From assembly GCF_000150955.2 (NCBI RefSeq), contig NC_011681.1, positions 823,525-887,524 of the forward strand: 64,000 nt of DNA, given 5' to 3'. Origin of the DNA: Phaeodactylum tricornutum CCAP 1055/1. Taxonomy: Eukaryota; Bacillariophyta; Bacillariophyceae; Surirellales; Neidiaceae. Every line of letters starts with the position of its first letter. Within the stretch, counting starts at the first letter, position 1. The translations under genes and the position numbers were made by a program. Below are positions 1 through 12,683 of this stretch, one piece after another. The notes beneath the pieces are model-generated. The model had not been told where the DNA came from. It made no database searches and saw only the letters and a program-made list of their open reading frames with translations.

Positions 1-3000
1 CGACGCCACTCCGAAGACCGACAATCTCTCGTGGCCCTCCGTGATCACGCTACGGAAATGACGCACCACGTCGACGCTGACGGACAAGTCACGGTCAAAA
101 CATTTACTTCCTTTCCGGCCGCCCTCCAGGGATATCAAAGTCTCAAACGACGGGGCCTGCACTGCGCCGTGGTTAGTTCCGTGCAAGTCCAAGCCGAACA
201 CCGTGCCCGTGCCTTGGCGTCGTGGCTGTCCGAAATTTCTGCCGCCCATCCCGCCGCGGCCGCCCTGGTCGTCCACGCCTTGGTACAAGTAGGCGAAGGC
301 GATGAAACCCTGGCGGACTTTAGTGTGTGGCCCCGAGCGCGTTCGATTCCACCCTGGGCCGCCACGGACGCGTCCTCGGAGGAACAGGCCTGTCTGCGGC
401 GCTTCGCCGCCTTTCCACCCCATTTACCTTCGAGTTACGTCACCCGCGAACAAGCCGAACTCCTCCACGGCATTGCCCTGACCGTGCAAGTGGCGGATTT
501 TGTTCACGTCACGGGCGCAGATCCGCATTTTTACGGACGCGTGCCTTACCGACTGTGTGCCGATCGGTACAAGAAATCTCCCCACGCCCTGTGGGGGACC
601 CTCCCGCAGTGCTACGTCGACCCTACACCACCACACGCCAAACACCCCCTCCTGCAGCGATTGGCGACCGTGACTACTGACGGTACGGAGAATACAACGA
701 ATCGCGCGGACTGCTGGAAGGATGTGCCGAATGCGTTGACGGAAACGGTGTACGTGGTCGATACCGATTTGCGGAAACAGCAAGAGGCGGACCGGATCAC
801 GTCGACGGTCTTTCCACATCGCTTGCCTGGCTTGCAACTGGTCAGTGGTGTTGGCACGATTCGTCTGGATCATCTCGACGCACGTCGACCCCCGTTGCCC
901 AGTCCAATGGATTGGCGGCATCTTTTGGCTACGTCATCTTTTCGGGCCCCCGCGTCGACAATTCTCTGGTTGCTCTTGCTCGATCCCTATCCGACGAAAC
1001 AAGTTCGCGGTGCCATTCACGCGCTTATACTGTCGCTGCTCACGGACGCCCGCTTCAAATCACGGGTTGCTGGCGCTCTTGGTGTCGCGTACCGACCGTT
1101 GAGTACTCTGTTTTGCGCCGGCGTCGGGACGGAGGCGGACTCGCCTCTGCATTTTACGGTGCAAATTTTTACGGCAGGCAGTTTGGTGCGGGCTCTAGGG
1201 AGCGGACCCGCGACTGAGGCCTTGCTGATTTCCGACGACCCGAATCGGGCAGGGCACAGCGAGGCATCGATTGGTGTTTTCACATCACCCATCGCGCACA
1301 CGATCGTCCGATGCATCCACACGAACTTGCTGGGTGCCACGAAAGAGGTCAATATGATTTTGAACCACACGACTTCCGGGACGGATGATGCGGAAGAAGA
1401 TCCCGTCTTCCAGCCGTCGAACGATAGTTTGTTGCCGGCCTTGACGTACGTGGCGGGAGAACATCCGCTCATGACACCCTTACCAGCGGCCCCGGACGAC
1501 GGCTTTTTGGATTCCCGGTCGACCCGTCACAAGCGGCTGCCGCATATGCTGCGCGATTTAGAATACGTCATTGAGACACCTGGTACCGCAATCCGACTTC
1601 TCCTACCACGGCGTTTCCCGGTATACCAAGGGCCACCTTTGTCCATGCGAGGAGAAGACGTCTTGGCATTTCCCGTCGTCTTTTCCCGCATGCTGCGGCT
1701 GGCTCAAGGAATGGATCCACAAAAGCGTAAGATTTCGGGAGGGCATGTCGAGTACGAACACATACGATGGCTGGAAGCGTTTGGGTTGAGTCTTAACTTT
1801 GCCGGCGCGCGCGACGCCTTGTCGGAAAGCCCGCCGCGAAGCAGCAGCGTCGCACTTGGTGCAGATTATATGGAAAATGTTATGGGCGTGCGTGAAGCTC
1901 TCGGGAACATTGGTGCATCCTTGCTACGTGAAATAAAGCTTTGGCTGTATCGCGAAGGTATGCTCGAGACAGGTCTTCCGCTACCACCCGGGGGCGCCCA
2001 CGGAGCGACGGATATGGCCCAGGTGGAGTCACTACAGCGGAGCACTCTACACGTATCGGGATCGCAGAGCACGTCCAATGATGCTTTATCCAATAGCAAT
2101 GCCGGTGCTGTTGCTCTGGCTTGTGCCACGGGCGTGAAAATGACAGAGGCCCAATTAAGTCTCATTGAGAACGTGTTGAAGGCCGAAGCGGTGGAGCGCT
2201 TCCACTCCAAACAGGGACAAGTGTTGACGCCCAAGTCTATGGGTCCAGTGATGGGCGACTGGCTGCGCGTTCCGCATTCACCACTCGCGGGAGATTCTCT
2301 TTCGTTTCACATTCCCTTGCATCGAGCTTTGGCGGAAAGCATTCGATGCGTGTGCGCCCTTTCTGTTTCCGAGGCATCGAGAAAATCGGAACCATCCGGA
2401 TGGTGGAAGCTTCCAGTCCTTGACGGAATTCCTACTAGTGTGTCCTCTGACACATCTAATCCTTTGACTAATCCACTTGTTCCCCTGATGCGTTCAACCT
2501 TGCGCTCTGGAAATTGCCGCGTCGTTTGGACGGCGGGCCCAGATTGCTCAGCGCAAGAAGCACAGAGACGACGGTCCCGTTCAAGAGCCGTTTCTGCTAA
2601 CATTGCGGTGGCCAAAATCATACATTCCCTTGCGGACCATCCAATCCGGTGTCTGGCAGCGGCACAGCAAATCGACCGACATTTGTGGGCAAGAAATGGG
2701 AGCTCGGTGGCCGGAATGGCTATGAATTACTCTGGAACGCCTTTGTGTCGGTCGTTCCGTGACCTCGACCTGCTATTGGTTCAGCTCTCGGCCGCTGGAA
2801 TGAGCGTTGGCCTTGGTGCTCGAAGGGTGTTTTCGCTTTTGTTAAGTCGTTTCAGTATGGATGGGTATTTGTGTGATCCCGAAAGACGATCGCAAGTTAG
2901 CGGATCAAGCTCGCCTACCGGAAACGGAGGTTATGGTGCAGGCTCGAGTGCTTGGGTCAAGCCCCCTCGTTTGCAAGATGCCGAGCACGCCGTTATTTTA

Positions 3001-6000
3001 TCCGAAGCTTTCTTTTCCACAATGTGTGTTCTTGTTACCGAGCTGCCGCCGCCACCCCCTGTTTCTGTTGACGATGACACCTTTTTGAGACAAAGTGTGA
3101 AACGGGAGTTACTTCATGCGTTGGCGGCCGAGCCTCGCTCTCGTAGTGAGGCAATGACAGCCGCTGCGGTCGGCATTATTCGAAAAGAGGATAGCGAAGG
3201 CTCGTCAAGAACAAGCGGGGGTGGAGGTCTATTTAAGCAAACCTTTGCCGAAGTATTGAACGAGATTGGCAAACCAAAGAGTCAAGGGTCCTCGCGAGCC
3301 ACCTCTGGTCCTCCGGCCTTTGAATTAAAACCCGAATGCTGCGATGAATACGATCCGACCTTTTTTCACCTTCGGCGTCAAGACCATCAACATGCTATGG
3401 ATATTGTTGCACGTTTGCGTAAGCAAAAATGGGGAAACAGCAAGGAGAAAACGGAAACATATTGCCTTCCTATCGTTTGCACCCCGCCCAAAGCCCATCC
3501 CCGTTTCCTCGCTTGTCGTCTTCTTCTTCATTTGCCAGCAATCGATGCAGCAATTCGTCGCTCATTATTGTTTGCGTTGACTGGTGGTTCATGGCTTCCC
3601 CCTCCGGAGCCTCGAAAACCTGCTCACCCTCCAATTGATGAAGATGTGGAAACCTTTAACACGTTAGGAGTATCAGATACTGCTCCCAGAACTATAGGAG
3701 ATGGTGACATTCCTATGATCACTTTCAATCGGAGGTTGTTTCAGTCGCAGACATCATCCTCGAGTTTTCTCAAACGCATTGGAGCTGACTTGGAGAACGC
3801 AACACCTTTTTCCAAAGAGATCGTTGCATCGTCTTCTGTCTCCTTCCTTGAAGTTTTGCAACTTTTGACTCTCCAAACTCACACTCTCGAAGATTGCGCG
3901 TCACTCCATCGGTTTCTTCCGGATCTTGATGAGGAATCGAGAGCGCTTTCCTTTGGCTTGTCCATCAATTCCTATCTCGGACGTTTAGTTCGAGTTCCCG
4001 AAAGTCTTGTCGACGTATGGGCACTTCAACCTTATCCGGAAGGCCCTTTGCGTTCTAAAGGGACAGGAAAGAAGAGAGGGTCCATTCTAGGTTTGTTGAT
4101 TGCCCTTTACGAACACAGAGATGATCACGGAAATTCAAATGAATCTGATGGAGCCGACTATGGACAAGGCGACGAAGGCCATGGTGGAGCTCGGATTTTA
4201 GCTTCTAGCGGACTGAAGTGGCTCCTCAGGTTTGTAAATGCTCTAGTTGACGGCGCTCCGACTGTAGGAGCTGCATCACACAGTGCAACGAGTGGTGGAC
4301 CGATTAAGCCGGAGCACTATACGTCGCCAAAGCATGAAAGCAGCGTATCCTCGTGGACCATCAATGAAGACATTAGGTCCACGATCCAAGGGATGTTGTT
4401 TGGTCTTCCTGATTTATGGCCTCAAATCAGTGAAGACAAGCCTGCAGCTTCTGATAATTCTGCCGCCAAGAGTAAAGAAGCTGGCAAGGCGGCACAGAAA
4501 AGAGTCATGGATTTAATGAAGAAAAAGCAACTTAACTTTGCTTCCACGATTGCTCCGTCGAACGAAAACAAATCGGACAGTACCGTTAATGGAGACCAGG
4601 ACAGTGAACTTTGCATAATTTGTCGATGCGATGATGCCGATGGCGAGAACAACGGTCCGCTTGGTTACCTTGGTCATGTACAGCGCTCTCGTACAGCTCA
4701 ACTGAGAGCCACTGTTGAGCTCATGCACTCAGAAAGGCCAACGCCAACCATTGGACAAACGTATCGAGTGGTGGGGCACATGGGGTGCCAGGTGCGTAAA
4801 AGAAGCCTGTTTATGAAATGCAGTTTAATCTATTTTCTCACCTTGTAATCTCATTTATAAAGCTGCGTGAAACAGAAACGCTTGATTCGACACCATTGAC
4901 ATGCCTACCGAAAGGAAGCGTCGTGACCGTGTCAAACACCTATGCATCAGCCGAGTACGATATTCTTTCTCGCCGGGTGTTGGTGCGTCACGTCTCCAAG
5001 GACCCCCATACCCGTGCCGATGTGGTGTCAGAGGGATGGGCGAGTGTTCAGTCGTCACAAGGCTACGTTATCTTGAGTCCCTTGGTTTCCATGTGTTACA
5101 CAAACTCTAGATGGGGAACGACCCGCCCTATCATCAAACAATGCGGCCACGCGGCTCATTTAAAATGCGTCGAGGCACACACGCTCTCTCTGCACCAGCG
5201 AGCCGCCGGAGATCAACCTTACGACGGTCGCTTTGCAGCGAATATTTCAGACGGAGAATTTTTGTGTCCTCTGTGTAAGCAACTTTCGAACATCTTAATT
5301 CCCAGAGATAGCTTTGCGCAGGCTGTATATTCTTCTGACATGGAGATAGACGAAAGCGTGCTGAAACCATCTGAAACCAGACGAGAACATCGAAAGACAA
5401 GAGCTCTTCTGGTTGGGTCAGGGTTATCCGAGCAAAGAATGGCTAAAATGAGCAATATGGGACGGAAGGCTCTAAACGATTTCGGCACAAACCTACACGT
5501 GGCTATGGGTGTTCCGTGGGAGCGATCCACGCCTGCCCAAAAGAGACAGCACCAACGCTGGCATCCTGCTATCCACAAATGGGACTACGAAGAATCTGTT
5601 GATGACGATACGGAGGGGTATACTGGGGCTAGAATGAAAAATATTCTTCGCATGTTCCGCCAGCAACTTATCGCATGGGCAGCAATTGGTCACACCGCCG
5701 CAGCTGCAGAGTCTAGTACACGGGGTGTCGAAGAGGTTTTACCGTTCGGAATCGTCTCGCAGACTTCCGATCCGTGGTCCGATTACAACATCGAGTCGAG
5801 AGATAGGCACCCACTCCTCCTAGAGCTCAAGCGTACTTTGACGGCAGCCTCGGGACTGCTTGAGGTCCTTTGTTTTGAAATGCGCTCTCGCCTTGCCCAA
5901 CGTGAGCGGTTGGCTTCAGACACGTTTATAGTTAACAGTTGCCTCGCTGACATTCTCGATGGATGGTCTTGGATCATGGGTATCTCTTCCGTACAATCGA

Positions 6001-8138
6001 AAAACACAGCCGCCGACTTGGCGCTATGGAGTGAACTTACAGCTCTCTTGTCATCGATACCTTGCCATGTAGCCAGGGACGGAGCTATTCCACAGCGAGG
6101 CGAAGCTCGAGCTACAGCTGCTGCAATGTGGGCAGCACGCGGCATTGGTACCACCGATCAAAGGGTGGGCGAACCTCCGGCTCCCTTATCTATTACCCAA
6201 ATCTTCTCGAACAAAACAACTAATTTACCCCCTATCGCTCGTGACTGGGGAACGACGGATCCCCTGTTGAGTCCAAACGAAGATCCTCAATTGGACATGC
6301 CCCGAATTCCATTTCGACCTGGAATTGCGACTGCTTTTCTGTACACTCCGCTTCTCGCTTGGGATGTTACAACTTTGGCTGGTGCCATTTTGTCCACAAC
6401 ATTGCTGAACGAAAGCAACGACCTGCCGACCAACGACGAGCTGATGCGAATTGCTCAGGTATTGCTTGTAGGTCGTCTCATACAAGCCTTGATTACGCCC
6501 AAAGGTATCGAATTACCGGACGAGATGGAGCTCGACGAAGAAGACGCATGGTCCGCCAAGGAAGCAGAATGCGAAGGGCTCGCACTTGCTCGTCTGGTTG
6601 CTCATTGTCAAACACTGGTAACGACTAAATATTTGGACGGTGGCGCGAGTCTTGTTGGTAGCACGGAAGACCTTTCATCCAGAGCGGTTCTTGCCGGAGT
6701 TGGTCGAGCGATACTTCCCTTCAGCCGGACGTTGGTGCTGTTACTGCGCGCGTGCCATTCGGCAATTCGAGAACGCCAACGAAAGACGACAGGTCACGAA
6801 TTGAGATCTGACCTTCCACCGGATGCGTTGGATAAGCTTCTTTGCAATGCCGATCTCATGACTGCCGAAGATGGCTTCCACATTTTTAAAGCGCTTCAGT
6901 GTCCTCTTCCCTCTGCACTCATTGCTTCGAATTCTGAGTGGTTTTCTTTAATAAATCGCTGGCTGGTTGCAGTTGTTGGTCTCGAGCTGCACCATGGATC
7001 TATGGGCCGACACATTGTTCCTACAGTAGTTTCACCTGGATCCACAGGAGGTACATTCACGTTGGCGGACGAATTGCCGCCGCGTACCGACAGTTTGGCA
7101 GGAACGACTTTACAGGCACACAGAAGTGAAGATACGAGCCCTGATGTCCGGATGGGAGAGAACACTCAGGAAAGTAACCTACCTTGGAACCAAGTAGCAA
7201 ATCAAGCTCGTCTAGAAGAACTTGATCGAGCTATCCGGAACGGAGGTGGTGCGACACACCGCAATTTAGGCGGTGGTGTTATGATGGAAGAGGACAGTGA
7301 TGAAGAGATTGTGGATGAATTTGAATTGGATGGACCAAGGGATATGATTGCAATTGCTGAACAATTGTTGGGCGTTACGGGTCAAGCAAACGCGGAATCG
7401 AACGACGAGATTGGCGAGTCTTCCGAGGACAACAGCGACTCCGGCTCGGAAGGCGAAAAGCGTGATGCTGATCGCGAATTTGCTCATGTTTCCCGGTCTC
7501 CCATTTTGTCTTACCAGCCGAGTCTTCTTGCAGTGGAAGAAATCGGCCCCGGTCGTCACGCCACTTTGTTTGAATTTTCCACCGCTAGCGCCGTTATGTC
7601 TGACCTTAGTCACTTTGGGTTGAAACATCGCAGAAACATACCGACATTCAGCTTGATTCGTCTCCCCAAGTCTTTTGTAGAATTGTACAATCTCGTCAAC
7701 AAGATCAAGGGCCGCGAAGACGGCACGAACACGGAAGAAAGCGAAGAGGTAAGCAACGCGGAAACAGCCATTTGTCTATTGACGGGTACCGTAATGCGTT
7801 CCGGATCAGCGCGGCGGTCGGGATACAATCGCGCGCACCGACTTGCGGGTGCCTGTACCATACACGCCCGGAAGAACGGGTCCGGTATTGGTATTTTCTT
7901 CCTGGTCCAAAAGTGTACGGTCCTCCTAATGCACAACAACAAATCGGCATACTCTCCCAGCCTGTATGTGGATGAACACGGCGAAGAAGATCCCGGGTTG
8001 CGACGGGGACGCCCGCTGTTTTTGAACCAAGCTCGATACCATGCACTGGAACAATTGTGGCGACAAAACGGTATCCCTCGTGAAGTTGCACAAATTCGGT
8101 CGACTTCGGATCGGGTCATTCGAGATAATTGGTACTAA
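1..8138 (+). CDS. UBR1/PRT6-type E3 ubiquitin ligase (N-recognin), 5' partial
   Basis: Cytosolic/nuclear RING E3 that recognises destabilising N-termini (N-degron pathway). The frame is open from base 1, so the start and probably the UBR box lie upstream of the window. Two exons, 1-4791 and 4863-8138, are joined by a 71-nt intron (donor GTGCGT at 4792, acceptor AG at 4861-4862) that keeps phase 0. About 2688 residues are visible. The RING-H2 of the UBR family spans the intron: the first cysteine pairs (CIICRC, about residue 1538) lie near the end of exon 1, and CGHAAHLKC and FLCPLC in exon 2, with the long insertion typical of UBR/PRT6 proteins between them. The C-terminus has the conserved UBR-family cap: a late Cys/His-containing segment (CLLTGTV, HARKNGSGIGIF, LFLNQARY) and an end in IRDNWY. 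Acidic, Ser-rich linkers lie at about 7270-7460. Family assignment is secure; the exact orthologue (UBR1/2 or PRT6) is inferred. Confidence 0.88.
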
Positions 8139-8672
8139 GTACCCCTCTTTTGGATGACAAGCACTCATACGGTAATGAATAAGCATAGGATGTTCCCTTG
8201 TACAACCATGTCCTGGGTCTAGCTAGCTGCAGTGAAGTGTATGTATGGCTTTAATCAGGGGCGACGCATTGATATCGATCATAGATTCTGCAAGCCAAAC
8301 CACCCGAATGAGCCAGTGTAAGCTCTTTCACTATTCGTCCCTACTATTCCAGTAACTTAATCTTCGTTAATGACTTCGTGCGATCCTCGAGAATAGGTAT
8401 TATTACTTCCACTACTTACAGGTAAGTAGGTCCAACGGCTTTATAATTACTGAAAAAACGTTGCAGAAATCAAGAATGTAAAATGTGACAAATATCCAGT
8501 GTGGTACATAACTAAAATGGACGTCTTCTCGACAGAGATTCGACATACGGCCCGGAACAAAATCCAAATCCATACTGGCACTGGACAGGCGAATGACCGA
8601 CGCAAAGACCGAAATACCATATGCAAGTACCAAGGGGAAAAACCTTTCAAGTCGAAGTGATCACCGAACACC
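8139..8672. other. Intergenic, UBR gene to carboxypeptidase
   Basis: This 534-bp spacer between two genes on the same strand should hold the 3' UTR of the E3 ligase and the promoter of the carboxypeptidase. I see no convincing ORF, RNA gene or repeat. Confidence 0.5.
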
Positions 8673-11111
8673 ATGGGAGTTGTACGGAACACCGCCATTC
8701 GACAATCGCTACTCTTCCCTACACAAGCCTTTTTCTCCGGCACCAGGCTACCGTCGTCCATTATGGAGCGGTGTCGGTCGTTGAGGATCATGATGGTGCT
8801 GCATCTAATTGTACTGGTAGTATTAATGAGTGCACCAGTGAATGCTGCCGTCTTTCCCGGGCACAGCAGCAGCAGCACGGCACCGTCAACAACAACAAAA
8901 GGGGCGACAACGACATATATTCGTCGAGAATTGCAAGAGGAGAAAAAACAGAGCATTGTACAACAATACGAGCTATGGGAGGCGGAAGAAATCAGTTCCC
9001 AGATACAAAAATGGGCTTCCCACTATCCCGATCTACTCCGCGTCACTACCTCGCAAGAAGCCTACGGCTTGCCTCGAGCCGGAGGGGCCGACGATTGTCC
9101 GTTCGACAAGGGCGGCGACGGTTGTCTGAACTATATACTTACACTACAAGACTTTGTGAAGCATCCGGAGGGATCGGCGACGTCCAATCAGCTGCCGGAA
9201 GTCCTCTGGAGTGGTGAAGTCCACGGCAACGAACGGGTCGGCCCGACCGCCGTACTGGAAGCCGCACAGCTTCTCATGGAAGCGGCTTCGTGCATCGCAC
9301 ATCCCCGGGTAGCACTGCGAGATAATCCCAGTGCCTGGAAGCTAGAATTGACCAAAGCACGCTCGTGTCGGGAAGAAATGAAGCACATGGGCCTGGATGA
9401 AAGCCACATCCAGTGGTTGGCCCGCCTTGTGTCGACTCGACGGATTGTGATTATCCCGACCGCGAACGCACTCGGGTATTTCCGTAAAGTGCGCGAAGAA
9501 GGCAATGTCGACCCGAATCGAGACTTTCCCTATGATTTGACTGATCCCACGCTCTGCATGCAATCAGTTGCCGCCCGGACTTTGAACGAGGTCTATCGGG
9601 AGCACTTGTTCCAACTTGCCCTTACCTTTCACGGTGGTATGGAAGCGATTGGGTATGAATGGGGGGCTCCAACTTGGAAATCGAAAAAATCGCCGGATGA
9701 TTTGGCACAACAAGAGATCGCCGACGCGTACAGTCGCTACGCCGGGGGATGGTTCGGAACGCGAAACTACCAATACGGCCCCATGAACGATCTGGTGTAC
9801 CCCGTGCGTGGTGGGATGGAAGACTGGGCCTACGCAGGCTCCTGGGATACTGATAGAGTCATTGCTTGCCGACCCACTACATTTGGGGGCTACCCAGAAG
9901 CCAAGACCGTCTACGACAACTCCACTTTACGGGTCTTTAATATGCTGGTGGAAACCAGCAATGACAAAACTCCGCTCAAGGATCAACTCGGCACATCCTT
10001 GGACGTTTTGAACTCTGATACTACCGGTAACGGCCACGTGTCCCGCAACATTCGATTGGCCTTGTTATCGGCGGATTTGGTACAGCCTTATGTGACACTG
10101 CAACGAGTGAACGACTTGCACCTGTCCGACGATGTAGTATCGCTCTCACGAGAGGATGGTCACAGTTGTCAAGGTACACGCACAGTGACGATCTCCTCAG
10201 AACGCCCAACGGTCACGTTGGAGTGGACGGTTGGAGGGGCACTACAAACCCATGAGACACAAGTGTTTTACGCCAAATGGAGCGATCTTCCCTTGGAAAA
10301 ACTCGACTGTGTGAACACACCGAACATTCAAGACGTGGAAAGTCTCATGATTGAAGGAACCATGACTTCAGTTACGTCCGGTACCAACCATTTCGCCGAC
10401 GCCAAAGCGACCACGTTCAAGTCGACCATCGATGTGCAAAACTTTCACGCCCACGACAAGATTGTGGTTATTGTCATGGCCACGGCTGATCAAAATTGGC
10501 ATACACAAGATCCCAAGGACGCTGTTGGTCCGGAGAATAGTCCACCTCAATCGCACATTGCCAACGCCCGCATCAATGCGGATTGGTACTTTGCCAAAGA
10601 GAATGGCAAAGTCGTTCAGGGCCGCCGCGAATGGTTTTCCCAACCTTTGACTATCGAGATCGGTGAATTCGCCACCAATGGCATGGGCGCCCACGGAAGC
10701 CTCGTCGTCGAAACCTTCGAATTGTCGAATCGCCTCGGGGAAACGACGGGCGGCGGTTTCCCCACTGGTGGTGTGCGTCCCAACGCGGGCGTGTCTCCCG
10801 GTACGATACAACCACGGTCGCTGTTCCGAAAGGTCGCCGCCGTTGGTATGCTGGTATTTGCAGCGATCGCTGTGGCATACGGGGGGCGGCTCTACCTACG
10901 GAACAAAATGCGGTCCAGTCGACGAACGCAAATTCGTAACTACATTCAGGACGAAAGTGCACCGAGTCCGGGGTTGCGCGATACAGCGCGTGTCAACGGT
11001 GCCAGCAAGAGTGGATACGTTCGCTCGGCATTCCGAGACGATTTGGATCTCGAAGAAGAAGATCCTCGACGAGAGCAAAGAAGCGAAGTGGAACTGGGAC
11101 AGTACACTTAG
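8673..11111 (+). CDS. Membrane-anchored M14 zinc carboxypeptidase
   Basis: Metallocarboxypeptidase that removes C-terminal residues from peptides, predicted to act in the secretory pathway or at the cell surface. The 812-residue frame begins at ATG 8673. A second in-frame ATG at 8763 gives a better signal peptide (basic start, then the hydrophobic run VLHLIVLVVLMSA), so the true start may be there. Zinc site: HGNER (HxxE) near residue 180, and the downstream His in LTFHGG. A substrate-binding segment VDPNRDFPYD lies between them, and VETSNDKTP near residue 427 is the likely place of the catalytic Glu. A beta-rich domain follows. Near the C-terminus a single membrane helix (AAVGMLVFAAIAVAYGG) precedes a basic and then acidic cytosolic tail. 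This is a type I layout like carboxypeptidase D/M-type proteins. The NOL12 gene on the other strand ends only 145 bp downstream. Confidence 0.88.
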   Translation: MGVVRNTAIRQSLLFPTQAFFSGTRLPSSIMERCRSLRIMMVLHLIVLVVLMSAPVNAAVFPGHSSSSTAPSTTTKGATTTYIRRELQEEKKQSIVQQYELWEAEEISSQIQKWASHYPDLLRVTTSQEAYGLPRAGGADDCPFDKGGDGCLNYILTLQDFVKHPEGSATSNQLPEVLWSGEVHGNERVGPTAVLEAAQLLMEAASCIAHPRVALRDNPSAWKLELTKARSCREEMKHMGLDESHIQWLARLVSTRRIVIIPTANALGYFRKVREEGNVDPNRDFPYDLTDPTLCMQSVAARTLNEVYREHLFQLALTFHGGMEAIGYEWGAPTWKSKKSPDDLAQQEIADAYSRYAGGWFGTRNYQYGPMNDLVYPVRGGMEDWAYAGSWDTDRVIACRPTTFGGYPEAKTVYDNSTLRVFNMLVETSNDKTPLKDQLGTSLDVLNSDTTGNGHVSRNIRLALLSADLVQPYVTLQRVNDLHLSDDVVSLSREDGHSCQGTRTVTISSERPTVTLEWTVGGALQTHETQVFYAKWSDLPLEKLDCVNTPNIQDVESLMIEGTMTSVTSGTNHFADAKATTFKSTIDVQNFHAHDKIVVIVMATADQNWHTQDPKDAVGPENSPPQSHIANARINADWYFAKENGKVVQGRREWFSQPLTIEIGEFATNGMGAHGSLVVETFELSNRLGETTGGGFPTGGVRPNAGVSPGTIQPRSLFRKVAAVGMLVFAAIAVAYGGRLYLRNKMRSSRRTQIRNYIQDESAPSPGLRDTARVNGASKSGYVRSAFRDDLDLEEEDPRREQRSEVELGQYT

Positions 11112-11256
11112 TAGGTCCACTACTTACCGCGGCAAACGGCAAAACCTAATCTGATTTGTCAAACATCATAAATTGTAGTCTAATCCATGAGACACTTTTG
11201 ATCGCAACTAGCCAGAGTAATACATTTCAATATCGATCAACGCAGAATACAAAGCT

Positions 11257-12066
11257 TTATCTTCCTCCCTTGCGTTTCTTACCGCCACCACCTCTCACTC
11301 CTTTACCTCCTCCTCCTCGGCCTTTGGCTTCCGACCTCGACAAAGCCTTTTGCGCAATTTTCAAATCGGTAGAATTGGCCATGCCCTTCATGTTGGCAGC
11401 TCCGTGATTTCCGCGATGGTGCAGTTTGGCATGCTTGGCATCGCGTTTCTTTTTCCCTGGGATTTTCCCTTTGAGTTCGTTCATGAATCGTTCGACGTTC
11501 CCGGCGTACTGCTGAGCCGCATCCACCGACTTTTTCTTGGCACGACGATCCGGATTTTGGTGGGGTTGAGTTGTTTGGGTGTTGCTTTTGTGGTGGTGGT
11601 GTTGTCGTTCGTCGCCATCATCCTCATCGTCGGAATCGTCGGGCAAGCGTGTGGATGTGGTGACAATCACGGCTCCTCCCCAGTGCGACTGTGTTGCTTC
11701 ATCTTGATACGTTTGTACGTGTTCCACCGGTTCTTCCATCCGCGAGTTGTGCGTCTCCGTCGCCGGGCTTGCGGTTGGCAATCGTGGTCCCCCAATTTCT
11801 TCCAGAATTCCCGACAGCAAGTCTTCTTTTTGTTGTTCGGCTTCTTCAATTTGTTCCAGTACGGCTTTTTTCATTTCGGCGCGTTGTTCCAACTTGGCCT
11901 TGCGGTCCTTGACCTTTTGCATGGCCAAGCCGTAGACCCGTCGTTCACGTTTGCGCGTCGAAAATCCCTGCAGGTAGGCCTGTCGGGCTTGCGGATCAAA
12001 GACGATTTCTTCCCCCCCGCGATTGGAAGGAGCCCGGCGCGGCGCCTTTTTCCTATTCTTGCCCAT
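11257..12066 (-). CDS. Nucleolar protein 12 / RRP17-type pre-rRNA processing protein
   Basis: Predicted nucleolar protein of the Nop25/NOL12/Rrp17 family, which acts in 5' processing of pre-rRNA for the large subunit. The protein has 269 residues, starting at ATG 12066. The family signature lies at the N-terminus: basic MGKNRKK, then FDPQARQAYLQGF at about residues 22-34 and RKRERRVYGLA, followed by a charged coiled coil (about residues 48-85). The C-terminal half is low-complexity and very basic, ending in a Gly/Lys/Arg-rich stretch suited to nucleolar retention and RNA binding. Length is near that of animal NOL12 (about 210-230) and yeast Rrp17 (235). The gene is convergent with the carboxypeptidase and divergent from the exostosin-like gene. 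A 258-residue frame on the opposite strand is a shadow. Confidence 0.85.
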   Translation of the reverse strand: MGKNRKKAPRRAPSNRGGEEIVFDPQARQAYLQGFSTRKRERRVYGLAMQKVKDRKAKLEQRAEMKKAVLEQIEEAEQQKEDLLSGILEEIGGPRLPTASPATETHNSRMEEPVEHVQTYQDEATQSHWGGAVIVTTSTRLPDDSDDEDDGDERQHHHHKSNTQTTQPHQNPDRRAKKKSVDAAQQYAGNVERFMNELKGKIPGKKKRDAKHAKLHHRGNHGAANMKGMANSTDLKIAQKALSRSEAKGRGGGGKGVRGGGGKKRKGGR

Positions 12067-12683
12067 AAGGAAGACTACGACCGAACGACGATCGTGTCCA
12101 AAAGTGTCGAGTCAAAATGGGATTGATTTCTGTAATCTACTTTAACGGAAAGGAGACTGATAGATCTGTGAGGGTGGTGGTTGCTATTGTTCGATTGTTC
12201 GTTCGTCCTCGAGGTGTGCGATACTGGTTCCTTTTTTTGTCTGTCAACGATCCACGCTACTAGCTAGAACTGCGGCCCCATCCAGTCTTTCCAATGGTGT
12301 GATGGAACCGAACGATCCCCAAGGGATGCACGATAACTTCCAGTTCAGACGGACCGACAGGAAGACAGACGGGAGACACGCAAGGGCTCCCCGGAGGTAG
12401 ATAGCGTTGCGGATCGAGTTCGTCGAGTGGTACGGCAGTACAGACGCTTCGGGTGTCACACACGGATGTGACAGTGAGTCTCGGACATACTCCATCACGG
12501 CTTCCACGGTACATTCGCGCGAACAACGTGTGGACCCCATCAACAAAGCCTTGTGGGAGATCGAGAAAGACCCGTTTTGCAGTGCGTCGACCATGCCAAC
12601 CCGGTTTTCTCGTGCCGAATGGGGATGGAACGCAAGACAACTGTCGTCCAGCAGTACTGGAGAAGAAGTGTCTACAGTATTGT
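12067..12683. other. Divergent promoter region, NOL12 / exostosin-like gene
   Basis: A 617-bp region between divergent start codons. The exostosin frame stays open back to 12453 without an ATG, so the transcribed leader of that gene probably starts here. No other feature was seen. Confidence 0.45.

Noticed and set aside
11350-12126. 258-codon plus-strand frame across NOL12
   Set aside because: Antisense to a conserved family protein; translation is Phe/Val/Leu-rich shadow sequence with no domain.
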